Source: Leptospiraceae bacterium
GTDB taxonomy: Bacteria > Spirochaetota > Leptospiria > Leptospirales > Leptonemataceae
Assembly: GCA_020441005.1 (NCBI GenBank)
Contig: JAGRNA010000069.1
Span: 1 to 34,905, forward strand
DNA: 34,905 nucleotides
Direction: 5' to 3'
Shown: piece after piece, positions 16,575-23,428 of the stretch
Layout of the letters: the number at the start of each line of letters is the position of its first letter
How positions within the stretch are numbered: the stretch's first letter is position 1
Notes under the pieces: model-generated
The model's database searches: none
What the model saw: only the letters and a program-made list of their open reading frames with translations
Told to the model about the DNA's origin: nothing
Made by a program: the position numbers and the translations under genes

Positions 16575-18635
16575 CTACTTGTTGTCCATCACCTGCACGC
16601 CGTCCCAGTCCGGCGGCAGGCCCTTTTCACGGAAAACAGCGATTCGTCCGGCATACATCCGCGCTACGCTATCCACCGGATTGACCTGTAATACCTCGCT
16701 AAAACGATCAAAGGCCGTATCAAAGTCGCGACCCTGATAAGCCTGCAGGGCCCGCTCAAATTTGGCGCGGGTAGCCAGTCGGAGCTGCAGCTGCTCGTCC
16801 GCCTCGCCGTCCAGTATTTCAATGATGGCCACGCTATCGTCCTTGCCCTTGACCTTGACATGATCAATAATCCGGTAATTGACCGCGTCCGGGTTTTGCT
16901 GGCCAAACAAAGTACGTTCGCTGACAATCGTGGTCACCCCATAATGCCTGGTCAGGCTTTCCAGTCGGGAGGCCAGATTGACCGTGTCACTGATCACAGT
17001 GCCCTCCATGCGCTCGGCCTCGCCGATGGTGCCCAGCATCAGCCGGCCGGTGTGGATGCCGATACCGATTTTAATCGGTTGCATATTCTTACCTGCACGG
17101 CGCGCGTTATAGACGGCCAAAAGCTGGCGGATTTCAATTGAGGCCAGGATGGCGTCCTCCGGCGTTCCCGGAAACAGGGCCATGATTGCGTCGCCGATAT
17201 ACTTGTCGATAAAGCCGTTGTGCTTGCGGATCACCGGTCCGATGCGCTTGAGCAGGGCATTGATAAAATCAAAGCTTTCCTGCGGGCTCATCGATTCAGA
17301 CAGGGTGGTAAACGAACGTACGTCGGAAAAGAGTACCGTCATCTCCCGCTGCACCGAGTCGCCAAGCTGGACCTCGGTGATGCTGTCTTTCTTCAGGAAG
17401 GTCAGAAATTGCTTCGGCACAAAACGGGCGTAAGAATCGGTCAACCGGATTTGCTGTTCCAGCGAATCCTTCTTTTGCTGGTTGAAGCGATCGCCGAGCG
17501 CGAAAGATAACAGGATGGTTTCGAGGGCGGAAAAGGACATCATTATACTAACAGCAGTGTCAGGGCCCAATATCATTCCCCGAAATGATAAAACAGTTAG
17601 AAAAAAACCAAGTAGTACAAAAGACCATGAGATCAATATAAAAGCTGCAGCACGTTTTCCTCGGATAGCTTCATTTGAGGCAACAATAATCACAGTAATA
17701 GTAAAGAATATCATATTCAATTGAGCAGCTATTAGAAAGATTGTATAGTATAGATATGCTAAAAAACAAGATCCAAAAGCTGTTATTTGTAATAATCTAA
17801 AACTTTTTCTACTAATCGATTCTTTGTCTTTTAAAAATAGAAATCTTAATAAAAATGAGCTGGCGACTATAACTCCAAGCATGCCGAAAAAGAGAAAACT
17901 CCGACTTGCCCAATAAGCTTGATTTGGCCAAAATAGTTGGAAAGAATAACCCGTAAGGGATAACATAGAAAGCAAAGAAAAAATTGCATACAAACTATAA
18001 TAGGCATACATACGATCCCTAAAGCTGAATGCCAGTACCAGATTAAAGGCCGCAATCACCCCCATCAGGCCAAAGTAGGCCCCATGCCAGATATTTTCAC
18101 GAAATTGCACATCGATCATTTCTGATTCTCGCAAGACACGAACCGGAATCCAGAGAGTTCCACTGCTTGTAGAACGTATAAAAACCGGCTGGCCCTTCAA
18201 TTCAGCGTGATTCAGCTTCAGCATAAAGTTGCGCGTATCAATCGGGCGCTCTTTGTAAGGCAGATTGTCACCGCTATAAAAGACATCCCGGCCATTATTC
18301 TGGTAGAAATCGACATGGTCCAGCTGGCTGTAATAAACCTCCAGAAACCAGGCTGCGTCCTGCTCGTCAATGGCCTGCTTAGGCTCGACTTTCAGCCAGA
18401 TCGCGTCCGCCGAGTTGCCGGCAAAGAGGCGGGCGTCTGGTACGGACGTGAAGTTCTGCCGGATTGCATCCTTGTATTCCAGTTTGGCCGTGCTGTCGCG
18501 GAAGTAGCTTACCGCGAATTTATCGGTGCTGTTTGGGGCATTGCAGGATATGAGCAACAGGGGTAAAAGTGCAGGAATAATTTTTTGCAGCATGCGTGGG
18601 CAGGAGTTCCTAAATAAAGTAAAATATGAATTCAT
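16575..18635 (-). CDS. Membrane receptor-type class III adenylate/guanylate cyclase with 7TM-DISM sensor
   Basis: The protein has 686 residues. A leader with lipobox-like LLLISC is followed by an extracytoplasmic 7TMR-DISMED2-like beta domain (~35-170). Seven hydrophobic segments follow (~185-390). Then a class III cyclase domain: FSDVRSFTTLSES (metal Asp near residue 434), GDAIMALF (second metal Asp), KIGIGIHTGR and VISDTVNLASRLE (Asp in the purine-specifying position, favouring ATP). The C-terminus ends in a TPR-like helical segment. It should convert a periplasmic signal into cyclic nucleotide. The start overlaps the mazF stop as ATGA; the ATG at 18593 is an alternative. Bases ~17540-18020, coding the transmembrane part, are far more AT-rich than the rest. 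Confidence 0.9.
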   Translation of the reverse strand: MNSYFTLFRNSCPRMLQKIIPALLPLLLISCNAPNSTDKFAVSYFRDSTAKLEYKDAIRQNFTSVPDARLFAGNSADAIWLKVEPKQAIDEQDAAWFLEVYYSQLDHVDFYQNNGRDVFYSGDNLPYKERPIDTRNFMLKLNHAELKGQPVFIRSTSSGTLWIPVRVLRESEMIDVQFRENIWHGAYFGLMGVIAAFNLVLAFSFRDRMYAYYSLYAIFSLLSMLSLTGYSFQLFWPNQAYWASRSFLFFGMLGVIVASSFLLRFLFLKDKESISRKSFRLLQITAFGSCFLAYLYYTIFLIAAQLNMIFFTITVIIVASNEAIRGKRAAAFILISWSFVLLGFFLTVLSFRGMILGPDTAVSIMMSFSALETILLSFALGDRFNQQKKDSLEQQIRLTDSYARFVPKQFLTFLKKDSITEVQLGDSVQREMTVLFSDVRSFTTLSESMSPQESFDFINALLKRIGPVIRKHNGFIDKYIGDAIMALFPGTPEDAILASIEIRQLLAVYNARRAGKNMQPIKIGIGIHTGRLMLGTIGEAERMEGTVISDTVNLASRLESLTRHYGVTTIVSERTLFGQQNPDAVNYRIIDHVKVKGKDDSVAIIEILDGEADEQLQLRLATRAKFERALQAYQGRDFDTAFDRFSEVLQVNPVDSVARMYAGRIAVFREKGLPPDWDGVQVMDNK

Positions 18636-18973
18636 TGCAAATCCAAAACCAGTCGAATTCCAGGTTCAACAGCCAGCATCGTGTCTTTGTTCAATTTTTT
18701 TACCCGTTCTGCGAATCTGGATTTGTCCAGCACAGTTAATTGCGATACATTGACGACCGAATCGCGCGGCAGCCCGGACAGCTTTTTTGCAAGCCTGACG
18801 TTTCCCGGCGCGTCAGCATGAATCAGGTTTGAAGTGATCGGCAAAACAATCACGGTGTTTATTTTGCTGCAGGTAAAAGCGTCATTTTGAATGATAAGGA
18901 CCGGCCGTTTGAAACCGGGTTCACTTCCATAGGGAAGGCCAAGGTCAACCCACCAGATTTCACCACGAGTCAT
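18632..18973 (-). CDS. mazF: MazF/PemK-family mRNA interferase toxin (ChpK-like)
   Basis: The protein has 113 residues, the usual MazF length. It begins MTRGEIWWVDLGLPYGSEPG, the family's first strand and loop, followed by KRPVLIIQND, with the Arg-Pro-Val motif near the active site. TSNLIHADAPGNVRL and DSVVNVSQLTVLDKSRF cover the later strands, including the conserved Ser/Thr region. MazF enzymes cut mRNA at short sequences and are held inactive by the upstream antitoxin. Its start overlaps the antitoxin end by 14 bases, the classical arrangement. The ChpIK system of Leptospira has the same design. Its stop overlaps the cyclase start by four bases. Confidence 0.93.
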   Translation of the reverse strand: MTRGEIWWVDLGLPYGSEPGFKRPVLIIQNDAFTCSKINTVIVLPITSNLIHADAPGNVRLAKKLSGLPRDSVVNVSQLTVLDKSRFAERVKKLNKDTMLAVEPGIRLVLDLQ

Positions 18974-19208
18974 CTTTTAAGCTTTCCCGCAAGGCTTGCA
19001 ATCCAGCCTCACTTGCCAACACTTCGGGATGAAGAGTTGATCGCTCGGCTACGGCATTCAGCCTGTTTGTGATTACACTTTTGTTGTGAAATTTCAAATA
19101 AGCGTCAAGGGCCCGGGCATATAGCTGGCTACGAGGTATGCCCATCTTTTGGGCTGTTTTTTCCGCTTGTTCGAACAGCTCATCCGGTATTGAAACAGCA
19201 GTTTTCAT
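18960..19208 (-). CDS. mazE: MazE-type ribbon-helix-helix antitoxin (ChpI-like)
   Basis: From the ATG at 19208 the protein has 82 residues; a TTG three codons earlier is less likely. MKTAVSIPDELFEQAEKTAQ followed by MGIPRSQLYARALDAYL is a textbook ribbon-helix-helix DNA-binding domain. The C-terminal tail (EVLASEAGLQALRESLKDDSW) is acidic and would wrap the toxin. It overlaps mazF by 14 bases and lies just downstream of a tandem repeat that could be its own operator (19219-19237). Confidence 0.9.
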   Translation of the reverse strand: MKTAVSIPDELFEQAEKTAQKMGIPRSQLYARALDAYLKFHNKSVITNRLNAVAERSTLHPEVLASEAGLQALRESLKDDSW

Positions 19209-19218
19209 ACTGCCCAAT

Positions 19219-19245
19219 GGTTATACCGGGTCATACCTTTGTCAA
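19219..19245 (-). promoter_or_regulatory. mazE promoter/operator region with tandem 9-mers
   Basis: GGTTATACC (19219-19227) and GGTCATACC (19229-19237) are direct repeats with a 10-base period and one mismatch, one helical turn apart as expected for paired ribbon-helix-helix dimers. On the minus strand TTGACA (19245-19240) and TATAAC (19225-19220) could be promoter hexamers, but the 14-base spacing is short. Confidence 0.45.
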
Positions 19246-19249
19246 TCAC

Positions 19250-19303
19250 TTATCGTCCATGGCATTGCTTCCACTTGCGACCCCTGCCATAGGGGCAGGG
19301 GTT
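19250..19303 (-). pseudogene. Orphan SEC-C motif tail remnant
   Basis: Read on the minus strand, 18 codons give NPCPYGRGRKWKQCHGR then TAA, closely matching the end of the SEC-C protein at 20045-20770 (HPCPCQSGRKWKQCHGRY). About 39 of 54 bases match 20054-20107 by hand alignment, and within RKWKQCHGR the differences are all synonymous. It is therefore a piece of a diverged paralogue, not a fresh copy. One zinc-ligand Cys is Tyr here. It starts 12 bases after the vapC stop and is in the same reading frame. Confidence 0.75.
19280..19302. terminator. Strong hairpin downstream of vapC
   Basis: ACCCCTGCC (19280-19288) and GGCAGGGGT (19294-19302) form a perfect 9-bp GC-rich stem with a five-base loop. 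It lies between vapC and the mazE promoter, inside the SEC-C remnant. There is no T-run on the minus strand, so it may pause or protect the transcript rather than terminate it. Confidence 0.4.
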
Positions 19304-19315
19304 ATTTACCAACTT

Positions 19316-19726
19316 TTACTGATGTATCGCCAAAGGAACTCCGGTAATGCCCAGGTGATGGTCCGTGCTCCAGCAAATTCGGATCTTTTTTGTCTCCATT
19401 AAATACAGTCCGCAGGCATCGGCAATGGTCAGGCTTTGGTCCTTGTACTTTTTGATCAACTTCGCAGATTGCTGGATTTCTTTTGGGCCAACCTGATGGA
19501 TGGACAAAGCGCTTAATGAATCAATAAAATTAATAAATTGCAGCGCGCGGTGCTCGTCATATCTTTTCAGAAACCAGCCGTGCCCCTCGGCAATCACCAG
19601 ACTCGAAGTTATCAGTCGGGGCGGCCTGGCAAACAGTTGGTAAAAATGCGCGTGCCATGAATCAGAACGATCCAGAAAAGCAATCAGGGCCGTTGTATCC
19701 CGATAAGCCGGTTTATTTTGGGCCAT
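19316..19726 (-). CDS. vapC: VapC-type PIN-domain ribonuclease toxin
   Basis: From the ATG at 19726 the protein has 136 residues. The four PIN acidic residues are present: Asp10 in YRDTTALIAFLD, Glu47 in SSLVIAEGHGW, Asp103 in LTIADACGL and Asp122 in CWSTDHHLGITG. It therefore looks catalytically competent. VapC enzymes cut tRNA or rRNA. The ATG lies 14 bases inside the end of the upstream antitoxin frame, the normal overlap; a TTG at 19741 is an alternative start. The antitoxin is interrupted by a stop codon. Beyond its own TAA the frame continues into a SEC-C motif remnant. Confidence 0.86.
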   Translation of the reverse strand: MAQNKPAYRDTTALIAFLDRSDSWHAHFYQLFARPPRLITSSLVIAEGHGWFLKRYDEHRALQFINFIDSLSALSIHQVGPKEIQQSAKLIKKYKDQSLTIADACGLYLMETKKIRICWSTDHHLGITGVPLAIHQ

Positions 19727-19976
19727 AAAGCAAATCGTCAATATTCCTGCTGGAATCAGGATCGCCGCTTTCTACGATGCCGGCATATCGCATCCAGGGT
19801 TGCTTCGTATCGACGGGCAAGGCATTGCGTAAGGAGCGCCGGAAGAATTCAGCCAGCGAAATACCCTGCTTGTCTGCTGCCTTTTTGGCCGCGGCATAGT
19901 CCTTTTCAGATTAGCTGATCTGGGTGCGGATCATGATAACAGATAGTTTCTTAGTATTATCACGTCGAGCCATCAT
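19713..19976 (-). pseudogene. vapB: CopG/ribbon-helix-helix (VapB-type) antitoxin interrupted by one in-frame TAA
   Basis: From ATGATG at 19976-19971 the minus strand reads MARRDNTKKLSVIMIRTQIS, then TAA (19913-19911), then SEKDYAAAKKAADKQGIS continuing to WMRYAGIVESGDPDSSRNID and DDLLYGPK with a final TAA. The whole is one frame with a single internal stop. It has the strand, helix, helix order of a CopG-type DNA-binding domain and the toxin-binding tail typical of such antitoxins. The stop falls at the strand-helix junction, where the family usually has a hydrophobic residue, so TTA (Leu) to TAA is a one-base explanation. A sequencing error is possible. No good internal restart codon with a ribosome binding site is evident. 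Confidence 0.8.
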
Positions 19977-20044
19977 TTCAGTTTCCGAAAGAGCTCAGTG
20001 CTTACTCACATACCAGCTACCGTGCTAGCACGTCCCTGGCTTTT

Positions 20045-20770
20045 TCATCTGCCGTATCGCCCGTGGCACTGCTTCCATTTGCGGCCGCTTTGGCAGGGAC
20101 AGGGATGGTTGCGGCCGATGTCCTTAAATTCTTGTTCGAAAAAGAAGGTTTCGCGCCGGTATTCGTCAAGGTAGCGACAGGCAATCGCGTAATCAAAAAA
20201 CATGTCTTCAATGCGGTCTAATACTTCTTCTTCATCTTCTTTTTCAGCCTCTGTCTTATATGTGCTAAAAACCAGACTAGCAATCACTTCGCAGGCCGGC
20301 TCCAGGCGGCTCTTGCGGATTCGCGCTATGGCCTGATCGTCTAAAGTTCCCTCTGTCGGCAGGTCGACACCGGCTTCGGCAAGCAGCTTCAATAATTCAG
20401 TCTTGATGCCGGAAAATAAATCATCATTAGCATTCTTGCCCAGTTGCTTCGAAAAGAAACATAATGCTTTTTCGATATGCTCATCTGCATCTTCGTCCTC
20501 CAGTTCTTCCAATTCACCCAACCAGTGAATACAGGCGTTGGAATAGTTTTGGTGGATCTCAAACAACGGACGAATGGTCGTCAAATCCTTTGATTTTTCA
20601 AAGAAAGGCTTTATCGGCTCAATCAGAGCATCGCTGCGTAAGTGATCATCCCAGGTATAATGCAGACAGTTGAGAAACGTGGCCAGGCCCAAATCTCTCT
20701 GCGCATCGAATTTAGCGGCAGTTTGAATGTATTCAGGGTATAAAGAGAATAAATCTTTATTTGTTGGCAC
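20045..20770 (-). CDS. SEC-C motif protein of unknown function
   Basis: The protein has 241 residues. The N-terminal ~215 are helical and strongly acidic (WLGELEELEDEDADEHIEKA; TEAEKEDEEEVLDRIEDM) with no recognised domain. The C-terminus is a SEC-C zinc motif, HPCPCQSGRKWKQCHGRYGR, as at the end of SecA, where CxC...CH binds zinc and mediates contacts with partners such as SecB. The start is a GTG preceded by AGGAAA about nine bases upstream. It lies 33 bases after the nucleotidyltransferase gene and is probably in its operon. A diverged copy of its last 18 codons reappears at 19250-19303 beyond vapBC. Confidence 0.8.
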   Translation of the reverse strand: MPTNKDLFSLYPEYIQTAAKFDAQRDLGLATFLNCLHYTWDDHLRSDALIEPIKPFFEKSKDLTTIRPLFEIHQNYSNACIHWLGELEELEDEDADEHIEKALCFFSKQLGKNANDDLFSGIKTELLKLLAEAGVDLPTEGTLDDQAIARIRKSRLEPACEVIASLVFSTYKTEAEKEDEEEVLDRIEDMFFDYAIACRYLDEYRRETFFFEQEFKDIGRNHPCPCQSGRKWKQCHGRYGR

Positions 20771-20803
20771 TTTGTTCTTTTCCTCGCGAAAACTCTTGTA
20801 TTT

Positions 20804-21247
20804 TTATTTCCCGTCCAGCAATTCCAGATCGGCCAGGTCCTTGTGTCTACCAACGCTCTGCTTGTTTTTACGCAGGGTCTCTTTGCCCATAAAGTAAACT
20901 TCTAATCCGTCAATTTGCCCGCTGACCCTATCCTGCCAGATTTCAGCGGCGCTGACACCATCTATTTGGGTCAATAAGTCAATGCGCACTGGCGGATAAC
21001 CCAGTTGGATGATATTTCCGGATAGCAAATCAGCGGCAGATATTTCCATACTGGCAAAACCAAATGCAGTCAGGGCGAATAAAACAGACCCGGCATTTTC
21101 CAGGTCCGGATAGAGCCAGATGTCGATATCGCCGGTGGAATGCGGTTGGCCATGCATTGCCAATGCATAAGCGCCAATAATCACATAACGCACCCTGTTT
21201 TTATGCAGAACTTCAATAAAATCCTTGCAATCAGAGTGTAGCAGCAT
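20804..21247 (-). CDS. Nucleotidyltransferase-fold protein (AbiEii/DUF6036-like), possible toxin
   Basis: The protein has 147 residues. VRYVIIGAYALAMHGQPHST followed by GDIDIWLYPD is the signature of the small nucleotidyltransferases: an (I/V)GG-like Gly region, then Thr-Gly-Asp-Ile-Asp with the metal-binding Asp pair. KDLADLELL at the end is typical of the group. Such proteins occur as toxin partners in AbiE- and MNT-type two-gene systems. The start overlaps the upstream small gene by 17 bases, a pattern shared by the other two toxin modules in this island. Toxin activity is inferred from family and layout only. Confidence 0.78.
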   Translation of the reverse strand: MLLHSDCKDFIEVLHKNRVRYVIIGAYALAMHGQPHSTGDIDIWLYPDLENAGSVLFALTAFGFASMEISAADLLSGNIIQLGYPPVRIDLLTQIDGVSAAEIWQDRVSGQIDGLEVYFMGKETLRKNKQSVGRHKDLADLELLDGK

Positions 21248-21428
21248 CGCGTTTCCGAATCGTAATCACTTTCTGCAGGCGCGGAAGTTCAGTGTAGCCC
21301 AGGCAGGCATAGTAATTGCGCCGCAGCAATTCTACAGCTGCCAGGCGTTCTGCTGGTGATTTGGATTGCCAGTAGGTGCGATCTTCGTCCGGGTCTTCTT
21401 TTGTAAGAATGCGCAATCGGCGTTGCAT
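21231..21428 (-). CDS. Small partner of the nucleotidyltransferase, possible antitoxin
   Basis: The protein has 65 residues, highly charged, with a central DRTYWQSKSPAERLAAVELLR segment followed by LPRLQKVITI. From memory, small proteins with a YW..KSP.ERL..LE.LR pattern are commonly encoded just before this class of nucleotidyltransferase, but I cannot name the family with certainty. It overlaps the next gene by 17 bases. A promoter fitting the gene lies at 21435-21462. Confidence 0.7.
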   Translation of the reverse strand: MQRRLRILTKEDPDEDRTYWQSKSPAERLAAVELLRRNYYACLGYTELPRLQKVITIRKRDAATL

Positions 21429-21434
21429 GGCATC

Positions 21435-21462
21435 AGTATGACTTATAAAAGGCTACAGTCAA
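21435..21462 (-). promoter_or_regulatory. Probable sigma70-type promoter of the accessory island
   Basis: On the minus strand TTGACT (21462-21457) is followed after 16 bases by CATACT (21440-21435), just before the ATG at 21428. That would give a very short leader. It could drive the small partner, nucleotidyltransferase and SEC-C genes. Confidence 0.4.
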
Positions 21463-21556
21463 GTTTAATTGTCACAACTCGAAATTCTATGACTAAAGCT
21501 GTTTGCCATCCCATGGCCATTCACATATCTAAAGGTGCTGGTACCTGGAACCCGGG

Positions 21557-23206
21557 TCAGGGAGCCAGAGCCTTTTTGATCTTTTTCGCAACCGAATTTG
21601 GAATTTTATCCAACGAGGCCAGCATGAACGGCAGGGCTTTCAGGCGCAGGCCCTTGTAGTCCGTCGGCACAATCGCATCAATCAGGTGGGGACCTTTTTC
21701 TGCCAGCGCCCACTCCAGCGCGGCATTGAAGTCCTCCGCCGTTTCGGCTTTACGCCCGGGCACACCCATACCCTGCGCCAGCGCGCAAAAGTCCAGCGCT
21801 GGTGAGGCCAGATCCAGCTGGTCTTTGGCCTTGGGACCGATCGATTTGGCGCCGACCCGCTGTAATTCGATGTTCAGGATTGCGTAGGATCGATTGTTCA
21901 TAATAATCACCGTCACGTCCAGATTTTCGCGCTGCATCGTCCACAGGGACTGAATCGTATACATCGCCGCCCCGTCACCAACCAGGGCCAACACCGGACG
22001 ATCCGGTGAAGCCACGGCCGCCCCCACCGCGACCGGCAACCCTTGACCGATCGCACCGCCAGTCAGAGTCAATACATCGTGGCGGGGGGCACCAGCTGTG
22101 AATAGCGGCAGTTTAACCCCTGAAGTCTGGGCTTCATCCGAAATGATCGCCCGCTCGGGCAAGAGGGCTCCGATCGCCTGACAGACTTTGGCGGCGCTCA
22201 GTTGGCCCCGAGGCAGCTTCGGCCGCCGCTCGGCCTGCACCTGAGGCTCGACAGCATTTGCATCCAGCTTGCTGACCAGGGCCGCCAGGCTTTGCAAGGC
22301 ATCTTCGTTTGGAGCGGCCAGTTCATAGGGTGTGCAACCCTCGGGCACCAGATAGCTTTTTTTGCCGGGATACGCGAAAAACGATACCGGTGCTTTGGCA
22401 TCCATCAGGATCAGATTCTTGAAACCGGCCAATTGCACTGCCGCCATTTCGGCCAGATAGGCAATCCGTTCCACATGCGGCAGACCCGCGCCGCGCTCCA
22501 GGCGACTTGGGAAAACCTCACAGAAAAGTTTGGCACCGGTCTTTTCGGCGATTTGGGCGGCCATTCGAAGGCCCTCGGCGCGCAAAACACGGCCACCCAG
22601 CAGGATTGCCGTCTTTTGGCCGCTTTGCAAGACCGCGGCGACCTGATCAATTGTTTCAGCAGCTGCAATCGGCGGCGGTACAGGCGAATGGGGAGCGGCG
22701 CTCTCGGCCTCTTCGCCCCAGGATACATCCGCCGGTAGAATCAGGCTGGCGACCTGGCCGGGGGGGCCCTTGGCCGCCGCGACAGCCGCGGCCGCATCGC
22801 TGGCCAGCATTTTGGTATCCGTGCAGCTTCGAATCCAGCTGGAGACATTGCGGGCGACGGTTTCAATATCGGATTGCAGCTGCGCATCGTACTGGACATG
22901 CGCGGTGGCATGATCGCCAATGATGTTCACGATGGGCACGCGGCCCTTGCGCGCGTTGTGCAGATTCGCCAGTCCATTGCCCAGGCCGCAGCCTAAATGC
23001 AGCAGGGTCGCCGCCGGCTTGTCCGCCATCCGACCGTAACCGTCAGCGGCCCCGCTGGCCACGCCTTCAAACAAAGTCAAAATCCCGCGCATATCCGTGT
23101 CGTCGAGGGCTGCCACAAAGTGCATTTCGGAAGTGCCCGGATTGGTGAAGCAGGTATCCACTCCGGCCTCAAGCAGGGTTTGCATTAATGCGTGGGCTCC
23201 GTTCAT
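21557..23206 (-). CDS. Thiamine-diphosphate enzyme, acetolactate-synthase-large-subunit-like
   Basis: From the ATG at 23206 the protein has 549 residues; the frame is open to 23428 but that extension has no family character. MNGAHALMQTLLEAGVDTCF begins the N-terminal domain, and TLFEGVASGAADGYGRMA contains the Glu that activates thiamine diphosphate. The C-terminal domain has ALVGDGAAMYTIQSLWTM and MNNRSY, the GDG...NN cofactor motif. AGGAT lies about ten bases before the start. The length matches catabolic or uncharacterised members related to acetolactate synthase and benzoylformate decarboxylase more than classical IlvB. No small subunit is adjacent, so a role in branched-chain amino acid synthesis is doubtful. 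Substrate unknown. Confidence 0.85.
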   Translation of the reverse strand: MNGAHALMQTLLEAGVDTCFTNPGTSEMHFVAALDDTDMRGILTLFEGVASGAADGYGRMADKPAATLLHLGCGLGNGLANLHNARKGRVPIVNIIGDHATAHVQYDAQLQSDIETVARNVSSWIRSCTDTKMLASDAAAAVAAAKGPPGQVASLILPADVSWGEEAESAAPHSPVPPPIAAAETIDQVAAVLQSGQKTAILLGGRVLRAEGLRMAAQIAEKTGAKLFCEVFPSRLERGAGLPHVERIAYLAEMAAVQLAGFKNLILMDAKAPVSFFAYPGKKSYLVPEGCTPYELAAPNEDALQSLAALVSKLDANAVEPQVQAERRPKLPRGQLSAAKVCQAIGALLPERAIISDEAQTSGVKLPLFTAGAPRHDVLTLTGGAIGQGLPVAVGAAVASPDRPVLALVGDGAAMYTIQSLWTMQRENLDVTVIIMNNRSYAILNIELQRVGAKSIGPKAKDQLDLASPALDFCALAQGMGVPGRKAETAEDFNAALEWALAEKGPHLIDAIVPTDYKGLRLKALPFMLASLDKIPNSVAKKIKKALAP

Positions 23207-23228
23207 CAGCTTTTTATCCTCATTCACT

Positions 23229-23259
23229 ATTCTAACAGCTTTCAACTCTGGTATGTCAA
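23229..23259 (-). promoter_or_regulatory. Possible promoter of the thiamine-diphosphate enzyme gene
   Basis: On the minus strand TTGACA (23259-23254) precedes TAGAAT (23234-23229) with a 19-base spacer, slightly long. It lies 23 bases before the ATG at 23206, supporting that start over the longer frame. Confidence 0.4.
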
Positions 23260-23428
23260 AGACAAATCTACCCTGGAAACAATTACTTTTGGTCCAGGCA
23301 CCAGGCCGCCAGGATGAACCATCTGGCCGCTGACCAGGGCGCAGGGCTGCAAATCTGATTGGATCACAGGCCGCCCTGAAACGGCAAGCAGATTGTGATG
23401 ATCCCAACCGCTGCGGCCTGATACACAA

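Noticed and set aside
23207..23428. 74-residue N-terminal extension of the thiamine-diphosphate enzyme
   Set aside because: The sequence is Arg/Cys/Ser-rich without family similarity, and a promoter-like pair and ribosome binding site support the ATG at 23206.
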